DNA of 64,000 bases, from contig OY725491.1 in the NCBI GenBank assembly GCA_963281255.1, positions 1,984,001 to 2,048,000 on the forward strand. The letters run 5' to 3'. Below the pieces are notes generated by a model. It worked only from the letters and a program-made list of their open reading frames with translations, made no database searches and was not told the origin of the DNA. Position numbers and translations under genes: made by a program. Numbering within the stretch: position 1 is the stretch's first letter; each line of letters opens with the position of its first letter. Positions 1 to 10,570 of the stretch are shown in pieces. The DNA is from Aphrocallistes beatrix (taxonomy: Eukaryota > Porifera > Hexactinellida > Sceptrulophora > Aphrocallistidae).

Positions 1-90
1 TATAGTAAGATAAATCATTATATAGAGTTCGATTTTCGCACTTTGAAAGTAATAATGTGAATATACGTATATATTAGTTATTAATGTATA

Positions 91-190
91 CAAGCCCGCT
101 TCACTTACTTGCACTGCTGGCGAACACTTTGTGTCCGCCAGAGGACACAAAGTTTTCGCCAGTCGCGCAGTGCAAGCAAGTGAAGCACAA
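91..190. repeat. Palindrome made of two Helitron-like 3' ends
   Basis: The left half runs from CAAGCCCGCTTCAC and the right half is its imperfect reverse complement ending GTGAAGCACA. Each half is a diverged copy of the GC-rich terminal hairpin found at the 3' end of HeliA and HeliB elsewhere in the window. The structure can fold into a long hairpin. It interrupts HeliB-type sequence that continues on the right. Confidence 0.7.
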
Positions 191-537
191 TTATGACGCT
201 ACATAGATATTCATTGTTATTAATACTTCAAAGCCACAACTTATATTTGATATCTTAACTGTGTAATAGTATATGGCAATAAAAAAGATTATGTTCATAT
301 TTTCACACCTTTATATACATATTTTCGCACCATTTGATGAATTTTGAAAATATTGCTAGAGACTAGCTTCCAACAGGTGACATGGGGTTTTAGGGGTGTA
401 AATTTCGAATATCATATTTTCGAGTAAATTTTATAATTTGTTTAGTTTTGTTTGCATTAGATACATTAAGTAAACAAATCTCAAAAATATGCTAGAAACT
501 TGCTTTCAACGGTTGACATGGGGTTTTATACCTGCCT
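191..537 (+). repeat. HeliB internal fragment
   Basis: This matches the body of HeliB copies at 53949-54875 and 63508-64000, including the repeated phrases GCTAGAGACTAGCTTCCAAC and TTGACATGGGG. Two units of the roughly 141-bp internal tandem repeat are present. No terminus is preserved. Confidence 0.7.
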
Positions 538-628
538 ATACAATACGGATATTTATTTTTATTTGTCCCTATTTTTGTGTGAAAAATTTATATATGACAT
601 ATTAGAAACCCCTGATGAAGCAAAATAA

Positions 629-864
629 TATAAGAAACTTATTGGAAGTGTTAAAAAGGCATGGTCAAGAATTGGACAAGAAGTGATCCTCAAAGGGCGT
701 TTGGATATGAAGCAGCATGTAGTATATGATATAACAGACGCTACACCTCTGGCATATCTGATTCCTTCTACAAGAGAAGAGGGGTTATTAATCACAGCGC
801 TTACTGACTATTTGGTAAGAGTTCACAATTCTTTTGTTGAAGAATATAAAAGCATTATGAATGG
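629..864 (+). pseudogene. Possible orphan exon, RNF213-like (weak)
   Basis: An open frame runs without a stop from just after TAA at 626-628 to a good donor (GTATGT at 865). A candidate acceptor (ATATAAG) lies just upstream. The peptide contains DITDATPLAYLIPS and, further on, a stretch ending LVRVHNSFVEEY. From memory this resembles a segment of giant RNF213-family E3 ligases, but no search was run. No flanking exon of such a gene is visible, so it is either a lone relic carried with the repeats or an exon of a gene running beyond the window. It could also be a chance ORF. Confidence 0.33.
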
Positions 865-934
865 GTATGTTTTAAAACTTATTATCTATCTTATACCTGT
901 TAAACTTCAATGTGTTTTATTCATAGCATTCTAA

Positions 935-1153
935 TACACTAAATATTAGACTGCATGTACCATGGATGGGTTAATGCCGTTCATGTAGATCTTGAAAGAT
1001 TGTGTTTAGCCAATTATATATGATATCATTCTAATATGCAACAATAGTAGGATCGGAATATGTTATTGACTATGTTAACCCAGTACATGGACTTCTAAAC
1101 TACCTGGACAGTCCACTCTATTTTGACTCTATACCAAGTTAGGCCAGTTTGTA
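935..1153. other. Unassigned AT-rich sequence
   Basis: No ORF, repeat match or structural signal was recognised here. Confidence 0.5.
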
Positions 1154-1827
1154 TCCTTACTATTAAAACTCGATTAATCTCTCTCTCTCTCTATATATAT
1201 ATATAAAGCTGATTTTTTGCATGTCGGAGTCTTTTGGCTATGGCTCCACTAGGTTCTGAGCTCAGAGCAAAATGTCGACTCATCATGGAATTATGACGTC
1301 ATTGTCACATTTTTAAAGTTAGGCAACACAGTTGTTCGAGCATAACTCATCNNNNNNNNNNNNNNNNNNNNNNNNNNNNNNNNNNNNNNNNNNNNNNNNN
1401 NNNNNNNNNNNNNNNNNNNNNNNNNNNNNNNNNNNNNNNNNNNNNNNNNNNNNNNNNNNNNNNNNNNNNNNNNNNNNNNNNNNNNNNNNNNNNNNNNNNN
1501 NNNNNNNNNNNNNNNNNNNNNNNNNNNNNNNNNNNNNNNNNNNNNNNNNNNTTATGCCCTAAAATGGCTGAGTTATGGTCGAAAAACTGAAATTTCTAAT
1601 TATAAAAAATGTGACAATGACGTCATAATTCCATGATGAGCCGACATTTTCGTCTGAGCTCAGAATTTACTGGAGCCATAGCCAAAAGACTTCCACATAC
1701 CAAAAATCAGCCTTCTGGGCTTGACAGTTTCTTCAATCAATTCGTTACAGATATATATATACTATATATACTATATATACGTATGTTATATATATTATAT
1801 AGATTAATCGAGTTTTAATAGTAAAGA
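1154..1827. repeat. Inverted pair of HeliA 5' halves around a gap
   Basis: The left end begins TCCTTACTATTAAAACTCG on the plus strand. The right end is the same start (TCTTTACTATTAAAACTCG) on the minus strand. The two halves are inverted copies of the HeliA body, including the TGACGTCA motif, and they point at each other across a 200-N gap. The unit therefore has HeliA 5' termini at both ends and no visible 3' hairpin. Confidence 0.75.
1352..1551. other. Assembly gap (200 N)
   Basis: There are exactly 200 N at the centre of an inverted repeat. The round length suggests a placeholder of unknown true size. Confidence 0.95.
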
Positions 1828-2262
1828 TATATGGAGGTGTGAAAACCTCGGAATCAAAAAGGTCAGACATAACTAAGATCAGTCGATACGCTCAAATGAC
1901 ACCTTTTGTATGACTTCCTATCCAACAATAGTACATTTGACATGTCTAACTCTAACCAATTACGAATTATGAACAGGATTACCATATATGGGAAGGTGTT
2001 GAAACCGCAGAAATTAAAAAACCACAAATATTTCAAGTATTCCAATATGGCCAATGAAATCAGCATATGCTACTTCCTATTCAACAATAATACATATATC
2101 ACTAAAAATGTGATGCCAAATGTACCAAACGTAACTCATCGATATTAATTTTCAGCCTACGCTAATTTTACCGTAAAATGAAGTTGAAAGTCCGTGTATT
2201 TAAGAAGTCCGTGCTTGTACTTCATCATATTAATGCATTTGCGAGTATAATTATGTTTCGAG
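1828..2262. other. Unassigned intergenic sequence
   Basis: AT-rich with only short ORFs. Two imperfect copies of a stretch containing GACTTCCTATCCAACAATAG and TACTTCCTATTCAACAATAA suggest an old internal duplication. Confidence 0.4.
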
Positions 2263-2565
2263 TCAGATGAGATAACTTTTGGAATGCACCCCACCAATTG
2301 AAATTTGAACAGCCCACGATACGAGTTTTCTCAGTGTACTACGAGAATATTTTTTGATATCCCCATCCAGCAACTCTCGCATGTGCTCATCAATCAAGGG
2401 CTTCGATTTATGTTTATTGTCTGTTACTAACTGCTTAAAGGCATCTGGACCGTATACAGTTAGAGAACCATTCCAGGTAAAAGTCAATGCTATCACCTCG
2501 CCAGTAGCTTTGTAAAACTGGTCACAGGCACGTGCGAGAATATTGCGAGCGTTGACCTTGCTCAT
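2263..2565 (-). CDS. Small unrecognised protein, 100 aa
   Basis: The ORF runs from ATG (complement 2563-2565) to a stop at 2263. The longer upstream reading is translated repeat, so the ATG at 2565 is the better start. The peptide is mixed alpha/beta in character. It has a strand-like stretch (VIALTFTWNGSLTVYG) in the middle and a basic, helical C-terminal half. I do not recognise the family. It lies 78 bp outside the G-rich inverted-repeat element and is transcribed in the same direction as the OTU exon inside it. It could be a terminal exon of a larger gene or a chance ORF. Confidence 0.35.
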   Translation of the reverse strand: MSKVNARNILARACDQFYKATGEVIALTFTWNGSLTVYGPDAFKQLVTDNKHKSKPLIDEHMRELLDGDIKKYSRSTLRKLVSWAVQISIGGVHSKSYLI

Positions 2566-2643
2566 GTAATATTCTACCAAAGATTTTGAATGAAAAGACA
2601 ACAATAAACAAAAGAATAATTTTGAATACATTATGTATATACT

Positions 2644-2905
2644 GTAGGGTTCTATTTGGGGGGGTCCCCCCAAATTTGGGGGAGACGCCCCCAAATTGAC
2701 AAATTTGGAATAATATTTGGGGGGGTCTCCCCATTTTTTTGGGGACCCCCCCATTTATATAACTCGGATTTCATTTGGGGGGGTCCCCCACATTTTAGGG
2801 GGACCCCCCCCCCAAATTGACAAATTATATGAATATTTAGGGGGTCCCCCCCATTTTTTGGGGGGACCCCCCTACTCACCAAGACTGAGTTTTAAGTTTG
2901 GGGTA
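2644..2905 (+). repeat. Left inverted repeat: tandem G-tract/C-tract hairpins
   Basis: Four tandem units of about 60 bp occur. Each has a core of the form TTTGGGGGGGTCCCCCC followed by a second G/C-tract pair. Every unit is itself a near-palindrome. Runs of 6-8 G on each strand could form hairpins or G-quadruplexes. Confidence 0.85.
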
Positions 2906-3263
2906 ACTCTCCAAAATTTGCAACTTCAAGTAATATATTAAGAGGATTTCTTCATTTTAATTTTATATTATGGTTTTGAAAGAATATTGATTATCTAGTA
3001 ATATATTCAAGTTTAGCTTGAAAATTCCTACTCAGTTCTGAACATTTACGCTTTACCTTAATTACTTGTAATTTAGTAAAGAAAGCAATTTATGTTATGA
3101 TCTCATTAGTATTACAGATAAAGTAAAACAGAATATATAGTGAATAAAATGACAGTATAAAATGAATTTAGTAATGAAAATAAGTGATGAAAATAGAAAG
3201 AAAATGAAATTCAGAAGAAAAACTAATCCTAAATGTCCTATTTACTATAGTTCCTATATTTCC

Positions 3264-3901
3264 CTAACAAATTTCCTTCCTAACAACTGATACTATGGGT
3301 TCATAATGTGATGCCTCATTTCTAAGATAAATTGCTTGACTACTTGCAATGTTTCTTCCTACTTTTGGGTTAAATCCTTTGAAAGAGAATTTATCCCAAC
3401 CATCATTTATGTATACATATACATCTGTTTGTAGCCATATCGCCATACTAAATAGCTCAACATCACCGCCCCAAACTGTTGACATGATTGTATTGTTGCG
3501 AGCTAGGTACTCTTCTATTGATTTATTTGTTTTGTTCTTAATATATTGTTTACTGGGAGAAGATGATTCCATATAATCCACTAATTTGGTTCGAATGAAC
3601 CCATGAAAGTCTTCTTTACAAGTTAACCACCAACTAATGGACCTATATAGACAATTACCATCAGGAATGATTGAAATAGTCTTTTTCGGAATACAATTCC
3701 TTAGCTTTATATATGTTGTTTTAGTGAATTCTGATGGATGCTCAAAGTCCAATTTTAGGAGTAAAATGTCTTGATTAATTTTATGTCGCCACTTAATTGT
3801 GATGGGCCTGAATAGATCTTCTTCTGGAAGATCGTTTGGAGAAGTTTTCAATTTTTTAACGCTTTTACTTTGTGATGTGTCAGTTGATAATTGAAGATCA
3901 C
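3264..3901 (-). CDS. OTU-family cysteine protease exon
   Basis: The translated exon carries the OTU signature. The Cys loop is PDGNCLYRSIS (Asp and Cys about 40% along), followed by WGGDVEL and the C-terminal histidine motif SHYEPI. These are the places where the family keeps its catalytic Asp/Cys and His. OTU enzymes usually cleave ubiquitin chains; substrate and location cannot be read here. There is no in-frame ATG before the catalytic core. The frame instead enters through a consensus acceptor (CTTTTAG followed by GTGATC, exon start at 3901), so at least one upstream exon is missing or unrecognised. The exon lies between the two G-rich inverted repeats. OTU domains are known in proteins of several animal transposons, which supports a mobile origin, but a host gene is possible. 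Confidence 0.75.
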
Positions 3902-4254
3902 CTAAAAGAACCACAGCGGTTCAACTTTATGACTCCTTTTCAATTGAAAATGAATTTAAAATCCGCGATGTTACCAAGTTTTGATAATCTGAATAAGTAT
4001 CTTTTTTAAAATCCTTACTCCAATTTGAACAACAAAATATCAGAAAATTATTACTACTTATGAATAATGGTTATAGGAACACTAACAATCTGTAATTACA
4101 AATTATACACACTATATTTACACTTATGTTTGATTTAAGTCTATTCCTTATGAATACGAAGAACCCTTGTGACCAATTTGTATCAATTGAATATAATTGA
4201 AGAGGTTGCACATAATATAAATTCAATTATGCCTCTGAAGTGAAGTATATGGGG

Positions 4255-4526
4255 AATCCCAAATTTAAAACTCAGTATTGGTGAATGGGGGTGGGGGGGG
4301 GGTCCCCCCAAAAAATGGGGGTGATCCCCCCAAATATTTATATAATTTGTCAATTTGGGGGGGTCCCCCCAAAAATGGGGGAGACTCCCCCAAATGAAAT
4401 CCGAGATATATAAATGGGGGGGTCCCCCTAAAAAATGGGGAGACCCCCCCAAATATTATTCCAAATTTGTCAATTTGGGGGGGGTCTCCCCCAAATTTGG
4501 GGGGACCCCCCCAAATAGAACCCTAC
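4255..4526 (-). repeat. Right inverted repeat: tandem G-tract/C-tract hairpins
   Basis: This is the reverse complement of the repeat at 2644-2905. It shares the interspersed phrases GACAAATTTGGAATAATATT and AACTCGGATTTCATTTGG (in the left-repeat orientation) with only small changes. Divergence is low, so the two ends are young or gene-converted. Confidence 0.85.
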
Positions 4527-4629
4527 ATATACTACTAGTACCAAATCAAATAAGAATTTTTTTGATGCTTAATGATGACTTCATAACAGAGTGAATCATC
4601 ATTTTTTAATGAGAGTTGTCTCATTTTTG

Positions 4630-4965
4630 AGATACGTATATTAATATACACATTCCATTAAAATTTCAGCCTTCTACACCTAAAATGGAGTTCTAGTCGA
4701 TTAACTGGAATTCCTAATTATAAAAAAATTCCAATTGTCATAATTCCAAGATGAGTTGATATTTTCGTCTGAGGTCAGAACTTAGTGGAGCCATAACCAA
4801 AAGACTCCCACATGCCAAAAATCAGCTTTCTGTACGTGCCAGTTTCTTCAATCAATTCGTTACAGATTTTGCAGTGATGTCGATTATATTAGTAAGACAG
4901 ACGTATTTAGAGATGTTATCTACCTTATAACTAATCAATGTGAACCTAGGCGCCTAAAGAACGCC
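4630..4965. repeat. HeliA fragments, reverse then forward
   Basis: 4630-4865 matches the 5' half of HeliA on the minus strand (CAGTTTCTTCAATCAATTCG near its end). 4866-4965 matches the distal part of HeliA on the plus strand. Both termini are lost. Confidence 0.65.
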
Positions 4966-5059
4966 CCCGATGGACTTTCCTAGTACAAGCCTTAAGTTTA
5001 AAAGATATTCTTCAAGATTCAAGAATCACAGGAACTTGCCAAGTTATTCATATATTGAA

Positions 5060-5300
5060 AATTACTATTCGCATGCGAATAAGCTACTATTCGCATGCGA
5101 ACAAGTTACTATTCGCATGCGAATAAGCAACAATTACGAATCATATTCAAGGAACTGTTACACGAAAAATAGACACCCCCAGAATGGTTCCCACCGGTCC
5201 ATATATTTCGTAATATTTGGACCCCCTCGGAACTAATATTTCAGTGTTATCCTCTAAAATATATGGACCATCATTATACAGAGGTCAATTGTAATAGGAA
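5060..5300. repeat. Dispersed repeat with ATTCGCATGCGAAT palindromes
   Basis: Three copies of the palindrome ATTCGCATGCGAA(T/C) occur 21-22 bp apart, followed by sequence ending TGGTCCATATATTT-like text. A related copy in the opposite orientation lies at 13780-14160. Confidence 0.6.
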
Positions 5301-5574
5301 AGTCGACCATGGGACAATTTTTAAGCGGATGGAATGTACAGGTGACCGCTATAAAAATTTGTTCAATAGAATATTGTAAAATCGGGATGTCCCGCCAAGA
5401 ACGGAATGGGTGGCGTGTATGGAAGGCTTTTTAGTTGTCATTAGTACTGTAAACAAATGCTCTGTGACTAATAGTGACTCTAGTCATGATATACGACGTC
5501 AGGGCCGTAGACTCGAGATGAGGATTGGTAGGGTCTTTGGGCAAGGACTAAAAAATTATAATTCGAATGGTACT

Positions 5575-5799
5575 TGTAGTAATTGTATAACTGTAATCTC
5601 AGCACGTAACCGATAGTGATTAATGAATTCGTAGTAATACCAACACACACAACTTAACATCTAGAACATGCCTATGTAGTACTAAATATGCTATTTCACT
5701 CCCTGACAGGAAGCTCTATAAGAACCTCGCATACTGCTACAGTTGAGTTACCTAAGAACATTCTAGATTCCTAATAGATTCCTAAACAGTGTTACAACA
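5575..5799 (-). repeat. 3' LTR of the retrotransposon
   Basis: This LTR is downstream in the minus-strand reading and is about 225 bp. It differs from the other LTR mainly by a small indel (CTGTAATC against CTAATC) and a few substitutions. Confidence 0.93.
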
Positions 5800-5809
5800 C
5801 TCCTTCCTA
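5800..5809 (-). promoter_or_regulatory. Polypurine tract
   Basis: On the minus strand the sequence AGGAAGGAG abuts the 3' LTR, where the plus-strand primer of LTR retrotransposons is expected. Confidence 0.65.
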
Positions 5810-5848
5810 AATTGAAGTAAGCGAGTAATGAAGTTGCCTTCCTAGAAG

Positions 5849-6853
5849 TCAGGTTTCTGGTTCGTACCGTTGCGGAGGGTTGCGTATCCGACTAGACCGG
5901 CGTGGCTGTATATCCGGAGCTTGTACATGAGTTAACTGTTCGGTGATTATAGGAACCGGATCTGATATCGGATAGTAGTTGTCATCCTGTCGCTCTATGT
6001 ATTCGGAATTCCTATCTGCCGCAAGGTATGGCTTTATGTGATCCAAGTGTCGACGTATAATCCTACCGTCCTCCATTCCTATATTACATGACATAGGGCC
6101 ACTTCTACCTTTTATTACGCCTTTCATCCATTTAGATTTACTCGCTGGAAAATCGCGTATAAGAACTTCACTACCTTCCGTTACCGACTTTTCTCTAGAG
6201 TGTGTGTCATATCGTTCCTTCTGATATTCTTGCCTCCTCGTTATTGACGATTCTATATCCGGTATTAGAAGGCTCAAGTGAGTTCGCAACTGCCTACCCA
6301 TTAGCAACTCTGCAGGTGAAATCCCAGTAGTTGTATGGGGTGTCGTCCGGTAAGTGAAGAGAAACCTTGAAACTCTAGTTTGAATTGTGTCTGATGAACT
6401 TCCCTTCATGGAGTCTTTGAACGTCTGGACTGCCCTTCCTACTTGCCCATTTGACGACGGGTGATACGGTGCAGTCCTGATATGTCTAATACCATTACGC
6501 TTCGCAAAGTCCAGGAATTCTGCACTGGAGAATGCCGTGCCGTTATCGGATACGAGTACTTCCGGCAATCCATGAACCGCAAATATTCTTCTCAATTCTT
6601 CTATTGTATTCGTGGAAGTTGCAGAACTGACTATGGCAATCTCGATCCATTTTGAGTGTGCATCGACCACGAGGAGGAACATCTTCCCAAGGAAGGGCCC
6701 AGCGTAATCTATGTGAATACGCCCCCCAAGGCCGTTGCGGCCACTCCCATGGATGCAAGGGAACCTGTGTAGGTGTCCGTTTATTGTACTGACATTGTTC
6801 GCATGTACCCACTTTCCTCTCCAATTCATTATCGATTCCCGGCCACCAGACAA
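5849..6853 (-). pseudogene. Integrase core and C-terminal region, shifted frame
   Basis: The usable part begins at about residue 43 of this frame, where it takes over from the gag-pol frame. The integrase core shows Asp49 (RIHIDYAGPF) and Asp103 (VSDNGTAF). The third catalytic position, 35 residues after Asp103, reads NGQVGR, so the expected Glu is Gly139. A basic C-terminal tail follows. The frame break lies at a run of six C (6722-6727, plus strand), which suggests a one-base slip. With the catalytic Glu gone and the frame broken, this copy should not integrate by itself. Confidence 0.85.
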
Positions 6854-8510
6854 ACCCCCTTGCTAAACTTTTCATCCTGGAGATACCAGGGTGCCCTTGA
6901 TGAAGCAGATCCAATACGAGTTCCCTTCCTTTGATAGGAACTACTAATCTACTTCCTCGCAATATGCACCCATCTTGTACACTAAGTTCGTCCCGTTTGT
7001 CCTGGTAGGGTCCAAAAGAATCTTCATCGGGCATACTATTCCCTTGTAAAATGGCTAGACGGACTCTAGCTAATACTGTGTCATAATCTGTAAGATGTTT
7101 GATTTTCTTTGCATTTAATGAAGATAGTTCCAAATTCCGTAAGAGCAAAATGGTCTCTCCAGGAATTGGAACACTTGCAGGCGACACTGGTAAAGGAAGG
7201 CGACTCAATCCATCTGCATGTCGAACTCCTTCGGCACCCTTGTATTCTATCCTGTAATCATACGCCCCAAGAAGTAATGCCCATCTCTGCAGTCTAGCTG
7301 ATGCGAGAGGCGGTACTGGCTTGTTCCGATCAAAGATATGCTGGAGGGGCTTGTGGTCTGTGTGTAATGTGAAACGACATCCATATAAGAACTGATGAAA
7401 ATACGTCCTCAATCGCGTAGATGTTGACCTGAGTACGGGTGCATTCCTCGATTGGCACAAATAGTCGTATGTTCTTTTGCTTATGATCGATCTGGTAGCA
7501 CCTGTATCAATTTCCATCTGGAGTTCAATTCCGTTTGCTTTAAGATTCACGCGTATAGGGGAGATGTTCGAATCTCCGATGTTGTAGAGCTCATATTCTC
7601 GGGATGGCTCGTAGTTGCGATTCCCGCTATCTTGTTGCATTAGGTTGATATTCTTCTGACTGATTCCCGCGAATGTTGAAGCTGTTCTAGTTCTGCCTTG
7701 GCAAACTTTTGCTAAATGACCCTGTTTATGACAGTTAAAACAGGTCATCTCCTTGAATCGGCAATCCCTAGCTTGATGCCTGCCACCACATCTGTAACAA
7801 GGGCCTCCATGCCCATGGACATGTGCCCGTGTGTGAGATCGAGCAGAGAATTTCATGGAATGCACTTGATCTTGGTCAAGACTTCCTCCGCCTTTTGCTC
7901 CCGAATCGGTCCGATCGTGTCTGATTAATTCTGATAATCCGGACTCATCTTTCATTATGTGTATTTCTCTTTCTCTCGGGGCCTGGAGATCCTTGGCATT
8001 ACGTTCCGCTGACTCCACAGCTTGTGCTATATCGAAAGCCTTCTTGTACGTCAACTCCGGCTCCGCAAGTAGTCTACGCTGAATATGTCCATCATTGATC
8101 CCGCAGACTAGGCGATCACGCAACATGTCTTGTAGCACATCTCCAAACCCACAGTGTTCTGATAATCTCCTTAGCTCAGCGACAAATGCAGCTACTGATT
8201 CAGACTCTTTGCGTGAACGGGAATGGAAGATGTACCTCTGGACAATTAGCGATGGCTTCGGATCTAAATGATCCTTTACCAACTGCACAATTTCTGCATA
8301 GGTTTTATCGGCCGGCTTCTCAGGCGCCAGCAGGTTTTTGATCAGTTGGTATGTCTGGGGCCCGCAGCAGCTCAAAAGAATAGCCCTCTGCTTCACCACA
8401 GCCTCTATCTCATTGGCTGCATAATGCTGTTGGAGCCGCTCAGTATAAGAAGTCCAATCCTCACTGCCACTGTCAAATTCCCCGAAAGAGCCATGACGGG
8501 ATCCTGCCAT
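6543..8510 (-). pseudogene. gag-protease-RNase H-integrase zinc domain, internally deleted
   Basis: The ORF starts at ATG 20 bp inside the 5' LTR. A Gag capsid-like region is followed by two zinc knuckles (CYRCGGRHQARDC with a short CX2CX3HX4C spacing, and CFNCHKQGHLAKVC) and an aspartic-protease motif (IDTGATRS). About 20 residues later the sequence jumps to the RNase H region (TDHKPLQHIF, then RHADGLSRLP). The whole reverse transcriptase is missing in frame. The HHCC zinc-binding domain of integrase follows (HQGHPGISRMK, CEQCQ). After that the frame is wrong and the core continues in the overlapping frame. Confidence 0.9.
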
Positions 8511-8529
8511 CTTTTATCTTCGTCGTCAG

Positions 8530-8752
8530 TGTAGTAATTGTATAACTAATCTCAGCACGTAACCGATAGTGATTAATGAATTCGTAGTAATACCAACACA
8601 CACAACTTAACATCTAGAACATACCTATATAGTACTAAATATGCTATTTCACTCCCTGACAGGAAGCTCTATAAGAACCTCGCATACTGCTACAGTTGAG
8701 TTACCTAAGAACATTCTAGATTCCTAATAGATTCCTAAACAGTGTTACAACA
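8530..8752 (-). repeat. 5' LTR of the retrotransposon
   Basis: This is upstream in the minus-strand reading. The gag ATG follows after only about 20 bp, leaving little room for a conventional leader. The primer-binding stretch next to the LTR was not matched to a particular tRNA. Confidence 0.93.
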
Positions 8753-8908
8753 GTACTAGAATGTTTCGATCTAAAAGGGAAGACGAAGAACAGACGAACT
8801 CGGTATGCTCGACTAGTAGAGAGTCTACGAACGTTCAGTGGTTGCACTCTCTACTGCAATAGCTCTGGGTCTAAGCATCTAGCAGGGCCTTCTGACATCT
8901 GTCAAAAC

Positions 8909-9290
8909 CATAGGCGCCAAGTGTGGGTACCTGGGGGGGATGGCGCCCCCCCAGGTCTGGACCCTGGCGGGAGCCGTGGTACTGGACAGTGGAACAGTAG
9001 AGGAAGCTATGGTATGGCAGGAATCCACACAAACTTATAGGTTACAACTAAACCCCAAAATTATATTAATTGAGTCTAAATATATATCCCAATGACATTT
9101 TTGCTTCCACTATAGTCCGAGATTTTATTTTCCCTAGGTAACAACAATTGCTGTATATATCAATATTTGAGCATCTAAGTTTTAAAAAATTTTCTGGGGA
9201 CTTGCCCCCAGACCCCCCTTACCGTAGCTCGCTTCGCTCGCTCTTAGCCCTCCCAGGTTTCATTCTATTTTCCAAAACTTGGCGCCTATG
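8909..9290. mobile_element. hAT-type MITE, CATAGGCGC ends
   Basis: Perfect 14-bp terminal inverted repeats (CATAGGCGCCAAGT and ACTTGGCGCCTATG) are flanked by an exact 8-bp duplication GTCAAAAC (8901-8908, 9291-9298). The 8-bp duplication is typical of hAT elements. Subterminal C-runs and the motif GCTCGCTTCGCTCGCTC are shared with the larger element at 60507-61934. No coding sequence is present. Confidence 0.9.
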
Positions 9291-9298
9291 GTCAAAAC

Positions 9299-10570
9299 TC
9301 GAATGCAGAACCCACACTGCCAAAACTAACTAACTATCCCAAAAATACCCAGTGCCATTCGTTTGTGCTCAACTGGTTTTCGAAACATAAGTGGGCAGAA
9401 TAGTCACAAAAGGAGTTTGAAATAATACCAAATGGCACGCGAGAGTGGTATTTTTATTTCGTGAGGGGGTGGGTGATTGTCATGTATTATTTGTTAGAAT
9501 GAATGGGAGAATGAAAGTGAGGATTCGATCATTTCATTCAAAGAAACATCAGCGACGAAACATCCGCCATTCGTTATTAACCAAGTAGGATATAACGAAA
9601 TGAGGAGGTATTAAAAGTGTCCAGAGAACTTGTTCCTATGGTCCAGAGAACATGTTCCTATAGTCCAGAGAACATGTACCCCCGATATTTATGTGCCTGC
9701 GGACAAGATTTCACGCCTCTAGAGCTAGCGCGACCCATCCAACTAACTTACCCGTCCGGCCCAGTTCAGATCGAGTGTAGACCACATGGAAGAAAACTGA
9801 GTCCGCAGTCCCATAGGACTGACACGTCTTTTTGGTTGTCTTTTTAGTGAAAAAGTCAATTTGATTCATAACTCTTTGCAATAGTGTGGCAACTATGTGA
9901 CACAATTTACAATTATCATTATTAAGTATCGTACGTGTAAATGACCTTTGGAGCAGTTCTAATGTCGCCATCTTTCTCTCCAAATCAATGATAATTTAGC
10001 TTCATCGATTCCCTTGGGATAGCGAAATGATGTCCTTTTTTCATCCTTACTCAATAATGAAAACTGAAATAATCTGGTCATTTGCTCCGAACGACAGAGT
10101 AGTTGGATAACACTTCTGGCATTAGGAAAATCTTGCATACATGCCAACCGTCCCGGGGGTTTTTTTCACTCTTATGAGCTAATTTTGAAGTGTCCCGTTT
10201 TTACATGAGATCTCCCAATGTCCGTTTTTTGGGATTCCGTGTAGAATACCTTTCTGATGCGTCCCACTTTTATCATCAGGTTGACAAGTATGATCTTGAC
10301 TAATGGCAACCAAGTTAAGCTTAAGGTATTCGGTCAATTCTTTTGATGGACCCATAGAAATTTCGTCGAAGATAACGACAAAGGTTTATTTTTGCATTCG
10401 GGGCAGGAAAATCGTCACTGGAAATGTTCTCTGGACTTTTCAATATGTAGATTTATCATACAGTTTCGAAAAAGCGATATGCAGAAGTAACACCCGTAAA
10501 AACCCTAGATCAACCGTTGAAACTAGTTCCAGCATATTTTTGAGATCTATTCACTTTATGTACGATATAT
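9299..10570. other. Intergenic, no gene recognised
   Basis: Short ORFs only, none with a recognisable domain. A triplicated phrase (TCCAGAGAACATGTTCCTA and variants) occurs at about 9619-9675. Confidence 0.5.

Larger units (their letters stand above)
2644..4526 (-). mobile_element. Transposon-like element with G/C-tract terminal inverted repeats and an OTU protease exon
   Basis: The ends are inverted copies: left GTAGGGTTCTATTTGGGGGG, right CCCCCCAAATAGAACCCTAC. Each inverted repeat is about 265 bp. A 7-bp direct repeat, ATATACT, flanks the element (2637-2643 and 4527-4533), as expected for a target-site duplication, although the flanks are AT-rich. The only sizeable coding exon inside is an OTU-family cysteine protease on the minus strand. 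No transposase is visible, so the element may be non-autonomous, or the gene may be cargo or a host exon framed by repeats. The element class is not assigned. Confidence 0.65.
5575..8752 (-). mobile_element. Gypsy-type LTR retrotransposon, defective
   Basis: The two LTRs (5575-5799, 8530-8752) are nearly identical, start TGTAG and end ACA on the plus strand, and the 5-bp direct repeat GTACT flanks the whole element (5570-5574, 8753-8757). Coding is on the minus strand in the order gag, protease, RNase H, integrase, which is the Gypsy/Metaviridae order. Reverse transcriptase is absent. LTR similarity (few differences over about 225 bp) points to a recent insertion, so the deleted form probably moved with help from a complete relative. 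Confidence 0.93.

Noticed and set aside
1332-1562. ORFs across the runs of N at 1332-1562 and 35562-35861
   Set aside because: They consist mostly of unknown bases; the gaps are not sequence.
2522-2941. ORFs reading GGSPHFLGGPP-type peptides at 2522-2941 and 4183-4594
   Set aside because: They are translations of the G/C-tract inverted repeats, open on both strands.
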